Shown in pieces: positions 21,521 to 32,700 of a stretch of DNA of 64,000 nucleotides. How positions within the stretch are numbered: position 1 is the first letter of the stretch; every line of letters starts with the position of its first letter. This DNA is from Spinacia oleracea. Taxonomy: Eukaryota > Streptophyta > Magnoliopsida > Caryophyllales > Amaranthaceae. The notes under the pieces are model-generated. The model was not told the origin of the DNA and searched no databases. It saw only the letters and a list, made by a program, of their open reading frames with translations. The stretch lies in assembly GCF_020520425.1 (NCBI RefSeq), contig NC_079491.1:30557449-30621448 (forward strand). The letters are read 5' to 3'. Made by a program: the position numbers and the translations under genes.

Positions 21521-24500
21521 ATGTCGCTGAGAATGCTAAACCCTAATGCGGAAGTGCTGAACAAATCAGAAGCGCTTCGTATGAACATCAATGCTTCTAA
21601 GGGTTTGCAGGATGTTCTCAAGAGTAATCTTGGACCTAAAGGCACCATCAAAATGTATTCCCATTTCCCCCCATTTTTATCGGCCTGATTTCAATAATTT
21701 TAATTTTTATTTAACTGATTTTCGTTAAACTTATCGTATTTTATTTGCAGGCTTGTTGGCGGTTCCGGTGATATTAAGCTCACCAAAGATGGCAACACTC
21801 TTTTGAGAGAAATGGTAATTTATGGATCAGTTTGAATTTGTTCTTTTTAAGGTTTTGAGCTTTGTAGTTTATAGGGTTTTACGGGTTCTAGATTTATAGG
21901 AGTGTTGTGTTTTTAGATAGGAACCTGAAAGAGTATAAGAGATTCACTTTTTAGGGAAGCCGGGTGCGGTTGCGCTTGTGTTATCGTGATTGATTGAGGG
22001 AACTTTTACAATGGATCACTTTATATTTGTAGCCATTGAAATTTACATTTTGAACTTGTAAGTGTGTTGATTAGTGTATTGGTATCAGGGGTATAGATCC
22101 AAAGTTCTAGCTTTTGTAAACTTTCTTTAGCTGAGATGTTGTCAACGTGTAGCATTAGAAATTGAACATCCAGTCCAACAACTGTTTATGGAGTTCTCAA
22201 TTGCTTGATATGAGCTCTTTTTGGTGTTTTAGTTAATCTTGAGCGCACCAGGTTGTTGTGCGGTTATTGTTAGTGATTCAGGAATAAGCTGGCCATTTTG
22301 GAGCCCATGAAAAGCATGTTACTGTATCAGAACACATTTTTGTTTCTTGATGTGATCCTCTTATTGCACATGGTCTCCAGTTGCGAGTTGTGTCTGAAGT
22401 TGTGAATTCATTTAAATTTATGCTGACATACATGCTTACAAATGCAGCAAATCCAAAACCCAACGGCAATAATGATCGCAAGGACAGCTGTTGCTCAGGA
22501 TGATATCAGTGGAGACGGGACAACCTCCACAGTGATCTTTATTGGAGAGCTTATGAAGCAAGCAGATCGTTACATAGACGAAGGTTATTTGATGTCTATA
22601 CTAAAGTTGTGCGTGTGACATATATGACTGTAATTTTGAAGTACCTACTATGACTTTTCTTCTTCGAACTTTCGATCCAAAATGAATGATTGTATTTGTC
22701 AGCAGTGTTCAATATATGTTCATCGAACAAAAATGTCCCTAACCAATGATGGATTTGAATGTGTACTACCTTTAGAGTGTGTGTGTGCCTTCTCTGCTTT
22801 CCGATGCCTTTCTGCCTTTCGTTTTCTCTTTATCTTCTCTAATATGGGAGAATTCTCATGCGTTTTTACACTGCCACTTAATTACCTACCTTGAAAATGT
22901 TCTTTTTGCTGCGAGTTTGTGGCTTTAACCTCTGCTGACCTTAGCTGGTTAGGCACTTAGGTAAGGATAACTCTGGCGTACATTCTGATCTATCAGTAGT
23001 CAGTAGTGAATTAGCAATCCGTACTGGGATGTGTTGTTATTGTGTTTTTGTTTCCACATTGGTTAACGTTGGTATATTTTCGCGCACTTTCCACTTTGGA
23101 TTACCAATGCATAACATGCTAAATGGATCCCTTCATGTATCCTCAGGAATGCATCCACGTGTAATGGTTGATGGCTTTGAGATTGCAAAAAGAGCCACTC
23201 TCCAATTTCTAGAGAAGTTTAAAACTCCTGTTGTAATGGGTGATGAGCCCGACAAAGAAATTCTTAAAATGGTCGCAAGAACAACAATCAGAACCAAGGT
23301 TTTCTTCGTGGCTTATTCTCTTCATGCTTAATTGCTTATGATTGGAACTTTAATTTTATTGATAAAATCTGGTTGAACAGCTTTATGAATCTCTAGCAGA
23401 TCAGTTGACTGAGATAGTTGTAAATGCGGTTAGTGCCTTTTACATACCTTCTTCAAATATTTGAATGTTTGTGATTTAAATGTCTTCTAACTTCATGCAT
23501 TATGGCAGGTTCTTTGTATCCGCAAGCCAGAGGAACCAATTGACCTCTTTATGGTGGAGATCATGCACATGCGCCATAAGTTCGATGTTGACACGAGATT
23601 GGTATGTTTTTTGTATTTTTTTGGTTTTAATTTAACTTGCCAAAGTTATATGAACCTATTGAACATCAACCAAAGTTTGCACGTGCTGTTGTTGGTATGT
23701 CTTGTATTTTATCGGTTTTCATTTAACTTGCCAAAGCTATATCAACCTATTGAACATCAACCAAAGTTTGCACCTGCTGTTGTTCCTATGAATCTATGAT
23801 GATATATGTAGCGGGTTAAATTTCAATATGCTATTTTTTTATGTAATAGTTGGCAGGAACTGTCTTAGGGTGTTGTGATGTTGTCAATGCGTGGGGGTGG
23901 CCTGGCAGGCATTTGCTAGGAACTGTCTTAGGGTGTTGTGATGTTGTCAATGCGTGGGGGTGGCCTGGCAGGCATTTGCTGTGTATTTTTTCTGGAATTT
24001 TATATCTTTTCTCCTTTGAATATATGTTGTGGTGTCCATTTTGATGTTTCTTTAATTTTGTTTGACATGTGTTCATGAGGCTGATGTTCGTATTTTTAGG
24101 TTGAGGGCCTTGTCCTTGATCATGGCTCGAGGCATCCTGATATGAAGCGTAGAGCAGAGAATTGTTACATATTGACTTGTAATGTGTCACTGGAGTATGA
24201 GAAAAGGTATACCTCCATTCTGAGAGAGCATGGTAATAATGACGACTCTAAATTTCCGCAGCATTTTTATTGTGTCATGCATCTGACCGAGTCGAAGTAG
24301 AATATATGTTTTGGCATATTCCTTGTATATAAAGACCTTTTTTTGGTTCCTTCTTTCAGGGAACTTATAGAAATTGTGTTGTATGCAGTGAAATAAATGC
24401 AGGATTCTTTTACTCAAACGCAGAGCAGAGAGAGGCTATGGTTGCTGCTGAGAGGCGCTCTGTTGATGAGAGAGTGAGGAAGATCATTGAACTGAAGAAT

Positions 24501-26868
24501 AAGGTATGTGTAGTTTGATGATTAATCAGCTTTTTTAATTGCATTTATTGAGGCCTAATTGCTTTTTGTGACCCACTGGGATCAATTCTTTTAGCTAGGA
24601 AATAAGTACTCTGGCTCCTGGATGCCTTTCCTATATATTTTCTATTAAAGATCTGGTTATATATTATACTTTTCTTGTTTATTTCAGGTTTGTGCTGGTA
24701 CCGAGAACAACTTTGTGGTCATTAACCAAAAAGGAATCGACCCCCCTTCTCTGGATATGCTGGCAAGGGAAGGAGTAAGTTCTTTTACCATTTGAATTTG
24801 TTTATTTTCTTGTATTTTAACCTTGCTTTAGCAGCGAAATCTCCTAGCATTTTGATGATAAATGTGGCCAATGTTTAAACTTAAGGATTTATATCTGCAT
24901 GGATCAGTTGCATCCTAAATTTGCTGGCAATCTGGCATTCTTCTAGTCATTTTTCTGAAAAAATTGTAATTATTTATCAGTGATGAAATTGTAACAAATT
25001 TATGCATATACTTTGGCTGTGAAGGATTGTGCATGTCATAGGACTTCAACTAGGCACTTTCACTGCTTAGGTTATAAGCTAATACTATATTTTAATACCC
25101 TTGTAAGTTGTAACCTTGTTAGATATAGGCTTCTTGAACCAATTATAACACACTATTTTTATGTCCAATATATTCTTGGTGCTCTATCATCGCTGGTTTT
25201 CAAGGCTATTATCTAGTGGTGTTCAGTTCTTTTTCATTGTACTGGGTTTTTAGGTGGTTGTACGTAGTTGTTTCTCACATTTATTTTGGTAGATAATCGC
25301 CCTCCGTAGAGCAAAGAGAAGGAACATGGAAAGGTTGATCTTGGCTTGTGGAGGAGATGCTGTTAATTCAGTCGATGATATGACACCAGATGTCCTTGGA
25401 TGGGCTGGGTTGGTGTATGAACATGTCCTCGGAGAAGAGAAATACACATTTGTTGAAAATGTTAGGAACCCTCATTCCTGTACTATTCTTATTAAAGGTG
25501 TGTGAATAATTCCCTTCCATGTCTTCCATCTAATTGATTTTGTTCTTTCCTATAGACATAATACTGCTTACACGCTGTTGGGGTTTTGAAGGCTTCTTGA
25601 ACCAATTTCTAAGCAGATTTAATATTCAACTTTTTCTCCCTGCTGTTTCACTCTAACAGGACCCAACGATCATACAATTGCCCAGATAAAGGATGCCATT
25701 CGTGATGGACTCAGAGGGGTAAAAAACACTATTGAAGATGAAGCTGTCATATTGGTATGTTATCAGTAATCATGTTCGTGTTATCTGGAAACTTTTTATA
25801 TCGAGCACTAGCTATATGTATCTGTGCCTCAGCCATGGGTGGCATGGTGCTTATCCTTGTTACATCTTAAAAATATGATTCCAATTTCCATGTCTTTCAG
25901 GGAGCTGGAGCTTTTGAGGTTGCTGCAAGGCAGCACCTAGTCAATGAAGTGATGAAAACTGTACAAGGGGTAATATAACTAGGCTGATTTACATCTTTTT
26001 TTAGAATATATAACTCCCCAAAATCTTCCAAATGCAGTGTCATATTTGATTCTTGTGTACAGCGTGCCCAACTCGGTGTGGAAGCATTTGCTGATGCTCT
26101 TCTGGTAATCCCCAAGACCCTTGCTGAAAATGCTGGTCTTGACACGCAAGATGTGATAATTTCCCTTAAGGTAAGTATTAGCCTTGAATTTGTTTGCTTG
26201 TAGCAGATTTAGAGCATGTTTGGTATAGAGTTTTTATTCCATTTTACACTGAGTTTTTAAGTGATGGAAATGGAATCAATTAACTATTTCCATTTTACCT
26301 AATGTTTGGTATGAGAGGAGTGGTAACACAATCCATTTCCTAATGGTAACCATTACCACCATTTGTTACCTCTCCCAACCCTATGTAATAACATTGTATC
26401 CATTCTGTATCCCCAATTTGTTACAAGTGATTCCATTCTTAAGGTATACCAAACAACTAATATTGGGAATAACGAACACTACCCTTTCCCCTTCTAATTT
26501 ATTTCCTTTCCATTTCCTTTCTTAAGTTTATACCAAACATGCCCGTAGTTGATAACACAGAATAGAACTAAATGTTTTTCTTGTTTTCAGGGAGAGCACG
26601 ACCGAGGAAATGTTGTGGGATTGAATCAGCACACTGGGGAACCCATTGACCCACAGATGGAGGGTATATTTGATAACTATTCTGTGAAGCGCCAAATTTT
26701 AAACTCAGGGTAAAAGCTTAACTCTCTTGAATAATTAAAAAACATCAATCTTTGCTTCGTTTTTAGCTGATTGCTTGATTCGGTTCCTGCAGGCCTGTAA
26801 TTGCATCTCAGTTGTTGCTTGTTGATGAAGTAATTCGTGCTGGGCGTAACATGAGGAAACCTACTTAG
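21521..26868 (+). CDS. CCT6: T-complex protein 1 subunit zeta (CCT zeta), 15 coding exons
   Basis: Zeta subunit of the cytosolic chaperonin TRiC/CCT, the two-ring ATP-driven folding machine for actin, tubulin and other proteins. Coding exons: 21521-21654, 21751-21814, 22448-22583, 23147-23298, 23381-23428, 23509-23601, 24100-24206, 24389-24503, 24688-24774, 25293-25497, 25660-25754, 25901-25969, 26063-26170, 26591-26709, 26793-26868. All introns are GT-AG and the joined frame is 1608 nt (535 residues), the usual length for plant CCT6. Visible marks: start [29 protein letters not shown] and [10 protein letters not shown] in the ATP pocket, the group II GDGTT motif in exon 3, [13 protein letters not shown] in the apical region, [10 protein letters not shown] near the C-terminus, and end [10 protein letters not shown]. 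No damage seen. It converges on LSG1, with no sign of shared regulation. Confidence 0.97.
23602..23787 (+). repeat. Tandem duplication in CCT6 intron 6 that copies the 5' splice site
   Basis: Two imperfect copies with a period of 93 bp. Copy 1 begins at the exon 6 donor (ttg/gtatgt at 23602) and copy 2 begins ttg/gtatgt at 23695. Both contain aacttgccaaag and cctattgaacatcaaccaaag. Confidence 0.88.
23855..23980 (+). repeat. Perfect 63-bp tandem duplication in CCT6 intron 6
   Basis: Copies 23855-23917 and 23918-23980 are identical over 63 bases (start aggaactgtcttaggg, end ggcaggcatttgct). Identity implies a recent duplication or an assembly artefact. Confidence 0.95.
26212..26544. mobile_element. 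MITE in CCT6 intron 13
   Basis: Non-coding element of 333 bp. Terminal inverted repeats of about 16 bp: left gagcatgtttggtata (26212-26227); right is its reverse complement with one mismatch (26529-26544). I could not define a clear target-site duplication, so the superfamily is open. Confidence 0.7.
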
Positions 26869-27737
26869 TTTTTTTTATTGGTTTTCTTTGAATTTTGAAT
26901 TAGATCCCCAAGAGGGGGGGCTCGTTTGTTCTTAAAATTTTTGTATGATGGCTATAAGAATTTGTGGGGAAATTTTGTACTTAGCCGAAGACACTCAAGT
27001 AGGTGTGTTTATGTAAGATCTTCGTGGGAAATGAACCAAACAAACAGGATCACCTGTTTTCAGACATTGTTCCCTTTGCGTTTCAAATAGTGGAAAGTGA
27101 GCTAGTAATTTACTGATTTTCGTATCTACAATTCTTGCTTTTCACAATAATAAATACTGAAGTTGTTGTGTGTGCAAGTCTCCCTTCCTTTTTACTACAT
27201 AAGTTCTATTTGGGAGAAACTGTTCGCTGATAACTCGGCAAAGAGCCAAAGACAAAACATGAAGAGAAAACAATGAAAAAACAAGAAAGGTTGGAAATAA
27301 TTTAATTTATGAAGAAATTAGATTATTTCTGGCCTAAATGGCCAAGAAAAATGAAATTCTAGAAGATGAGAGAGAAGGAGAAAAACGAAAGAGAGAGAGA
27401 GGTGTACAACCAATATTCTAAGAGGGAGTTAAAGTTAACTCAGAATGTTTAAAAGTTAGCTTAATAAAATGTTAAAGTCATCTATTTTCTAATGTTATTT
27501 TTTTTTCAATCAGTGTCCTTTAAAATGTTTCTCCATTTAAAAGTTAAATCAAAATATGTTAAAAATTACCCTAATACTATACAACAAGTTTATTGGTACT
27601 TGCAAGACATTTTGCTAATATTATGGGTCATACAACATAGAAACTAGTAGTTTGTTGTGTTGGTGAAGTCGAACATGTTATGTTTGTCCACATGAAACTA
27701 CGAAAGGTTCACATGCTCAAACATTCTTTATGTAGGC
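26869..27737. other. CCT6 3' untranslated region and intergenic DNA
   Basis: No gene. The CCT6 transcript probably ends near 27000-27160; an AATAAA-like signal (ataataaata) is at about 27146. Confidence 0.5.
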
Positions 27738-27745
27738 ATCTAGAT

Positions 27746-28390
27746 TAGGGATGGCTATCACATCGAATCCGAACCGAGTCCGACCCGATCCGAAGGAAAA
27801 AATCCGATCCGAATTCGAGAAAAAAAAAAGTCTGAATCCGAATCCGATTAAAAATATCTGAATCCGAATGGATATGGATCGGATATGGATTCTACAGAGA
27901 CTCCTACCCGAATCTGAATCCTACCCGAGTACGACATGAGTCCAAATCCGACCAGAAATTATTTCAAAGTGTATTATTTTTCGAACATAACCCTTTTTAA
28001 AAAGGAAGTTCCCAATTTAATCTAATATATTTAATTAAAGCACATATGTATTTTGTTAATTTATACGAAACTCGTTAGATTTTGGTAAATGGGAAATAAG
28101 ATTTCTAATTTATTTTAAAATTAAGAAATACTACAAGTTTTATGTAAGTAAAGTTAATGCATGATTCAGATTTGGATATGGATATGGATATGGATTCGGA
28201 TATGGATATGGATATGGATGCAATTTTGGAGTCCGAATTTTAAATGGATATGGATATGGATATTGATGCAATTTTGGAGGCCGAATTTTAAATGGATTTG
28301 GATATGGATGCAATTTTGGGTTCGAGTTTTAAATGGATCGGATTCGGAGTTTACTACATCCGACGTGAGTCCGATCCATTGTCATCCCTA
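27746..28390. mobile_element. Non-autonomous hAT-like element with hexamer repeats
   Basis: Ends tagggatggctat (left) and the reverse of tagggatgacaat (right), a 13-bp imperfect inverted repeat typical of small plant hAT relatives. The flanking octamers ATCTAGAT and ACGTAGAC agree at five of eight positions. The interior has atccgaatccga-type repeats on the left (27760-27930) and ggatat repeats on the right (28165-28330). No transposase. Confidence 0.65.
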
Positions 28391-28446
28391 ACGTAGACTG
28401 ATATAGTCCTTGTTTTGTTAATTGTATTTTCCCTATGTACTATCAC

Positions 28447-29261
28447 TAGGGAGCACAACAGGGTACTCTGTCCAAATTTCAGGAATCAGAATCGGAACCT
28501 GTTGCAACAGATTCCTGAAAATCCAGTTCCGGTTCAAGGTACCCTGTTATTTTAAAATTCGAAAATGATAAAGGTCGCAACTTCGACCTTTAAGCCGTGT
28601 CACAATGATCTCATGACATGCTTGTGTGTCATAATTTAAATTGGAAACTAAAATATTTAACTTATATAACTTGTTATACATGTTGCCAAAAAGGTAGGCA
28701 AATCTTAACATTCTAATTTTAATTTGAACCATGTAAAACTACTTTATATTTATTTCTTTCTTTGTATCGACTACTTTATTTACATATTTTCACAGTAAAA
28801 CTATTGCATTGATAGTAAAAAACATTTTGATGACGCATGACCTACGTGGCGCCCATATGTACCATTTAGAATCCTACACGTAGGATTGCGACAACTAAAT
28901 GTTGTCATAATTTGCGACCTTTATCATCTTTAAAATTTTAAACAAATTATTGTTAATTTATTGAAGAAAAAAAAAAACTAATTTATGATTTTGGCTTTGA
29001 TTGTTATAATGTTTGGGCTTAAATTATAATTCTATAATTTATATTTTTTTAAAATTACCTTGGATTGTTTTATACTTTAGGCATTTGAAGCGTTTTAATA
29101 TGGTTTGATCCCTTATTTTGAGTACTTCATATTAAAATTGGTATGTATAGGCTACCCAACTGGGTATCCGTTCCGAAAAATTATTACCCGAAATCATAAC
29201 CCGCAGGTTTCTAACAAGTTTCGGTTCCGATTTAGGATACCCTAACTTTTTGCTGCCCCTG
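28447..29261. mobile_element. Non-autonomous hAT-like element
   Basis: The 8-bp flanks ACTATCAC (28439-28446) and ACTACCAC (29262-29269) match at seven of eight positions, fitting a hAT target-site duplication. The left end, tagggagcacaacagggta, resembles the reverse of the right end, which begins CAGGGGCAGCA. No transposase; 815 bp between the CCT6 and LSG1 3' ends. Confidence 0.65.
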
Positions 29262-29751
29262 ACTACCACCATTTCAGATTTATTGTTCCATCATTTTGAC
29301 CTCTCATGAAAGAGAAATAGAAAGTAAGATGTCTTCAGAGTTCAGCTTAAGAAAGGTAAGAGTGATTAAATTAGGTGGGGATATAGTTCATGGATACGCT
29401 AATGATTTAGACGCATGCCTCGTCTTCTTTCTTTCCTCTCTTTGAAAACCGGAAAAGTATAAAATTTGATCCATTAGTCTAAGTAGCTTCTATCAGCACT
29501 GCAGCAGAAATGCAGCATACACAAATCCAAGAAACAAACCAATGCATAAGATTTGTAACTTGAGCCTTGATGATTGTAACTCTTATCGTAAAATAATTCA
29601 TGAAGACAACCAAACTAAGCAATAAGGAAATATATTTCATTTCTAAGGTATGAAAGAGTCAAAACTTCAAGATATAACATTAACCAGCGAGGCTGACACT
29701 ACAGACAATAATATACTCACACAGCAAGCAGCACATTACCATTTACCAAGA

Positions 29752-32700
29752 TTAAGGATTTTGAGGGACAGTATTCACTGCCTTCTGAAAGGCCCTTGCC
29801 AATGGCATCCCATCACCACCATCATTTCTAACCCTCCAAGATCGATCCTTTTTTCTCTGTGGCTTCTTGTGGAGTTTGTGTGGTGCTTTTGGAACCTTTT
29901 TCTTTGCATTAGTCTTCTCTGTAGCTAGCCCGTTTGCAAGATCAAAGGATTCAAGATCATTCATTACATCCTCAATGTTCGGCCCATCTTCAAGTTCAAC
30001 AGATGAATCTTCAAGATCAGAGGAATCAGATTCATCAATGTCTGACAGGCCAGATGCAATAGCAACAGATTCGTTTTTCTCGTCTGACATCCCAGGAGGT
30101 AATTCATAGTGCATAAGCTTCCCATCAATATAGTCCTTCAACATTTGGCGGGAAGCTCGAGTTTCATCGGGTAGCCCACTTGAAGCGGTATATCCCCGAG
30201 AAGCACAATAAGCTCTCAAAAGCTCTGATGCAAATGGAGGGCGAGACTGAGGCTCATATGACTTGGGTTTCGGCAAAGTGATCTTATAGACTTGTTCAAT
30301 TACGTGTCTTGGGACTTTATTTGCAACCACCTGTACAGCATCACGATGGGCAGTCATTCGATCTATAGGTAAAACTCCACAAGCAATCATCTCATATCTT
30401 GAGCTCGTAAAAGACGGGAATACAAGTCCAGGGCAATCACATAAAGTAAGCTTGTCGGTTATTATCAGGGTCTGGAAATGTTTTGTCTTCCCCGGAGTAT
30501 TGGTCACTCCTGCACGCTTTGTTCCGACCAAAGCATTGATAGTTGAACTCTTCCCCACATTAGGGTAGCCGACAAACCCCACAGTTACGCTGTTTGATGC
30601 TGAATTTACTCCAGTATTTCTAACAAGGGAATGAGAATCAGAGGAATCTGTAGCTTCAGGCCCTGATTTCCTCAAGCTCATGATCTCTTCTGCCTCAAAC
30701 TGTAAGCGGGCCAACAGTTCATCCCTGCCATAAACCTTTGTATCATCTTCTGATTCTTGCACTGTGTCTTCTTGCATGTGCTTTGAAACATCAAGCACCT
30801 TCCCATCAAGAGCCGCAGAAGCAGCTTTTGCTGACCAAAATACAAAGAGAATTCCATGATCATGGAAGTATTTTGCCCATTTCAGCCTATACATGAATTT
30901 GAGACCATTTCATTGTCAGAAATGCAACAATGAGGGATAAAAAAAATACCCAACAAATTTCAATGAAATTCACGAGGTAAGAACCTGATAGAATATGGTA
31001 AAAGGTCAGCCTTGTTAATAAGCAACATCGTTCTCTTGTGCTCATCAACCTCTCGCACATACGCCTAACACATAAGAAAACACATTAAGCAAAACAAAAA
31101 AATATACAGGTTTCAGACCTACTGAAAACATGCAAGAAGATGCACTCTTATCCACAACAATGGACAATGCGGGAAAAGGTTTCCTCATCAAAGCAAAGCA
31201 CATATCATGGGAATGGGCACAAGAAACTCATGATATATTCACATCATTTCACTACCATGAGCTAGTTAGCAACTAAAATTAAGCGAGACAAAGGGTATGA
31301 TACCTCAAGATCTGGACAACGATAGAACAGAGGGTTTCTTGCATCAACAACCATAACAATCTGAGAACAATCAAAAAAAATTAGGATGTTATATAACTCC
31401 AAGAAAATTTGAAGAAAACTCAGTCTCTGATCACACACACACAAAAAAAAACTCCTTTCATGAACATTCAAATACAATTTTCTTTCTTTTTCAACATATC
31501 TCGTACACTTACCAGATCACTACGTTCAACCACTCGCCAAAGCTGCCTCCATATATCCAAATTCTTCTCAAATGGAGTAAGGACAAGCTTCTCGTTCTCC
31601 TCAAGTCTACAACAATGTTACATCCACAAGAACTAATCATGTATTACGTAAATTAAATCAATCCAAATGCAGCAAGTGTTCCAGCGACAACAATGAATAG
31701 ATGATACTTTACCCCCTGAAGATCCTTCATACGAAGTATCACTAGGGATAAATAACTGAAATAAAATTGAAGGAATTTATAATAATAGCTTGCTCAACAG
31801 ATTTTCACTCATTTTTGTCATTCATATCCCTAGCAACAAAAAGTTAAGGACTGAGCACTTTGTTTTCAGAACCTCCCCTAACTTCTTAATTGCATACTTA
31901 ATGCCACTCTTAAGTCTTAACTAATAATGAACCAATTTAATCCTTAAATCCAACCCAACCTTCATCATTCATGTCCTTACTGGCTTCCCCCTCCCCAACC
32001 CTGAACTTCTTAATCACATGCTCTAATTCACCCTTAACCACTAATGACCCTCAAAAGTCCTTAATTCAAACCCAACCTTCACCATTAACTAGATTAGGTC
32101 CCATGCACGCACGGAAATTCTAAAGCTATTATTTTGACCATCTTTTAATAAAATATTTGACTGAAATATTTTTTCCCTAAAACTACAGCATAGTTAATAA
32201 ATATTGAATATACTCATTTAATCATATAATATAAAATTTTCATCCTACTACGTATTACATATTTTATATGCTTAATATGCTAATTTTAACCAAATATTGA
32301 GTAAATATATTTCCATTATCAATATACTTATTTGTCATAATCTATAAACCAATATTACTTTTCCATACATAAACCGCTACTAAAAAAAGGATAGATTAAA
32401 AAATAAAAAAAGTTGAGATATTAAAGAAAAGATTTCCGGGAAAATTTTGCACAAGGAAGTGACATTTGCCATTCGTGGTGTCTGTGTTTTAGTAGAAAGT
32501 AATAGATATTCTAATCCAACGTTCCCTTCCGACCTCCCCCACAGTCCCAATCATCAACTAGGCCTCCCTTCTCTCTGGCATCCTGTTCCTCCTCAACTAT
32601 CCCCCCTTCCCCGCAGACCTCCCCATAGTCCCCAATCCCAGCCCCAACCTGGCCTCACTTCCGCCTGGCATTCTGCTCCCCAGTGCCAACCGGACAACCA

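Noticed and set aside
26343-26525. Small ORF in CCT6 intron 13
   Set aside because: Lies wholly inside the MITE at 26212-26544.
28161-28391. Trp/Ile repeat ORF
   Set aside because: Translation of ggatat hexamer repeats inside a non-autonomous hAT-like element.
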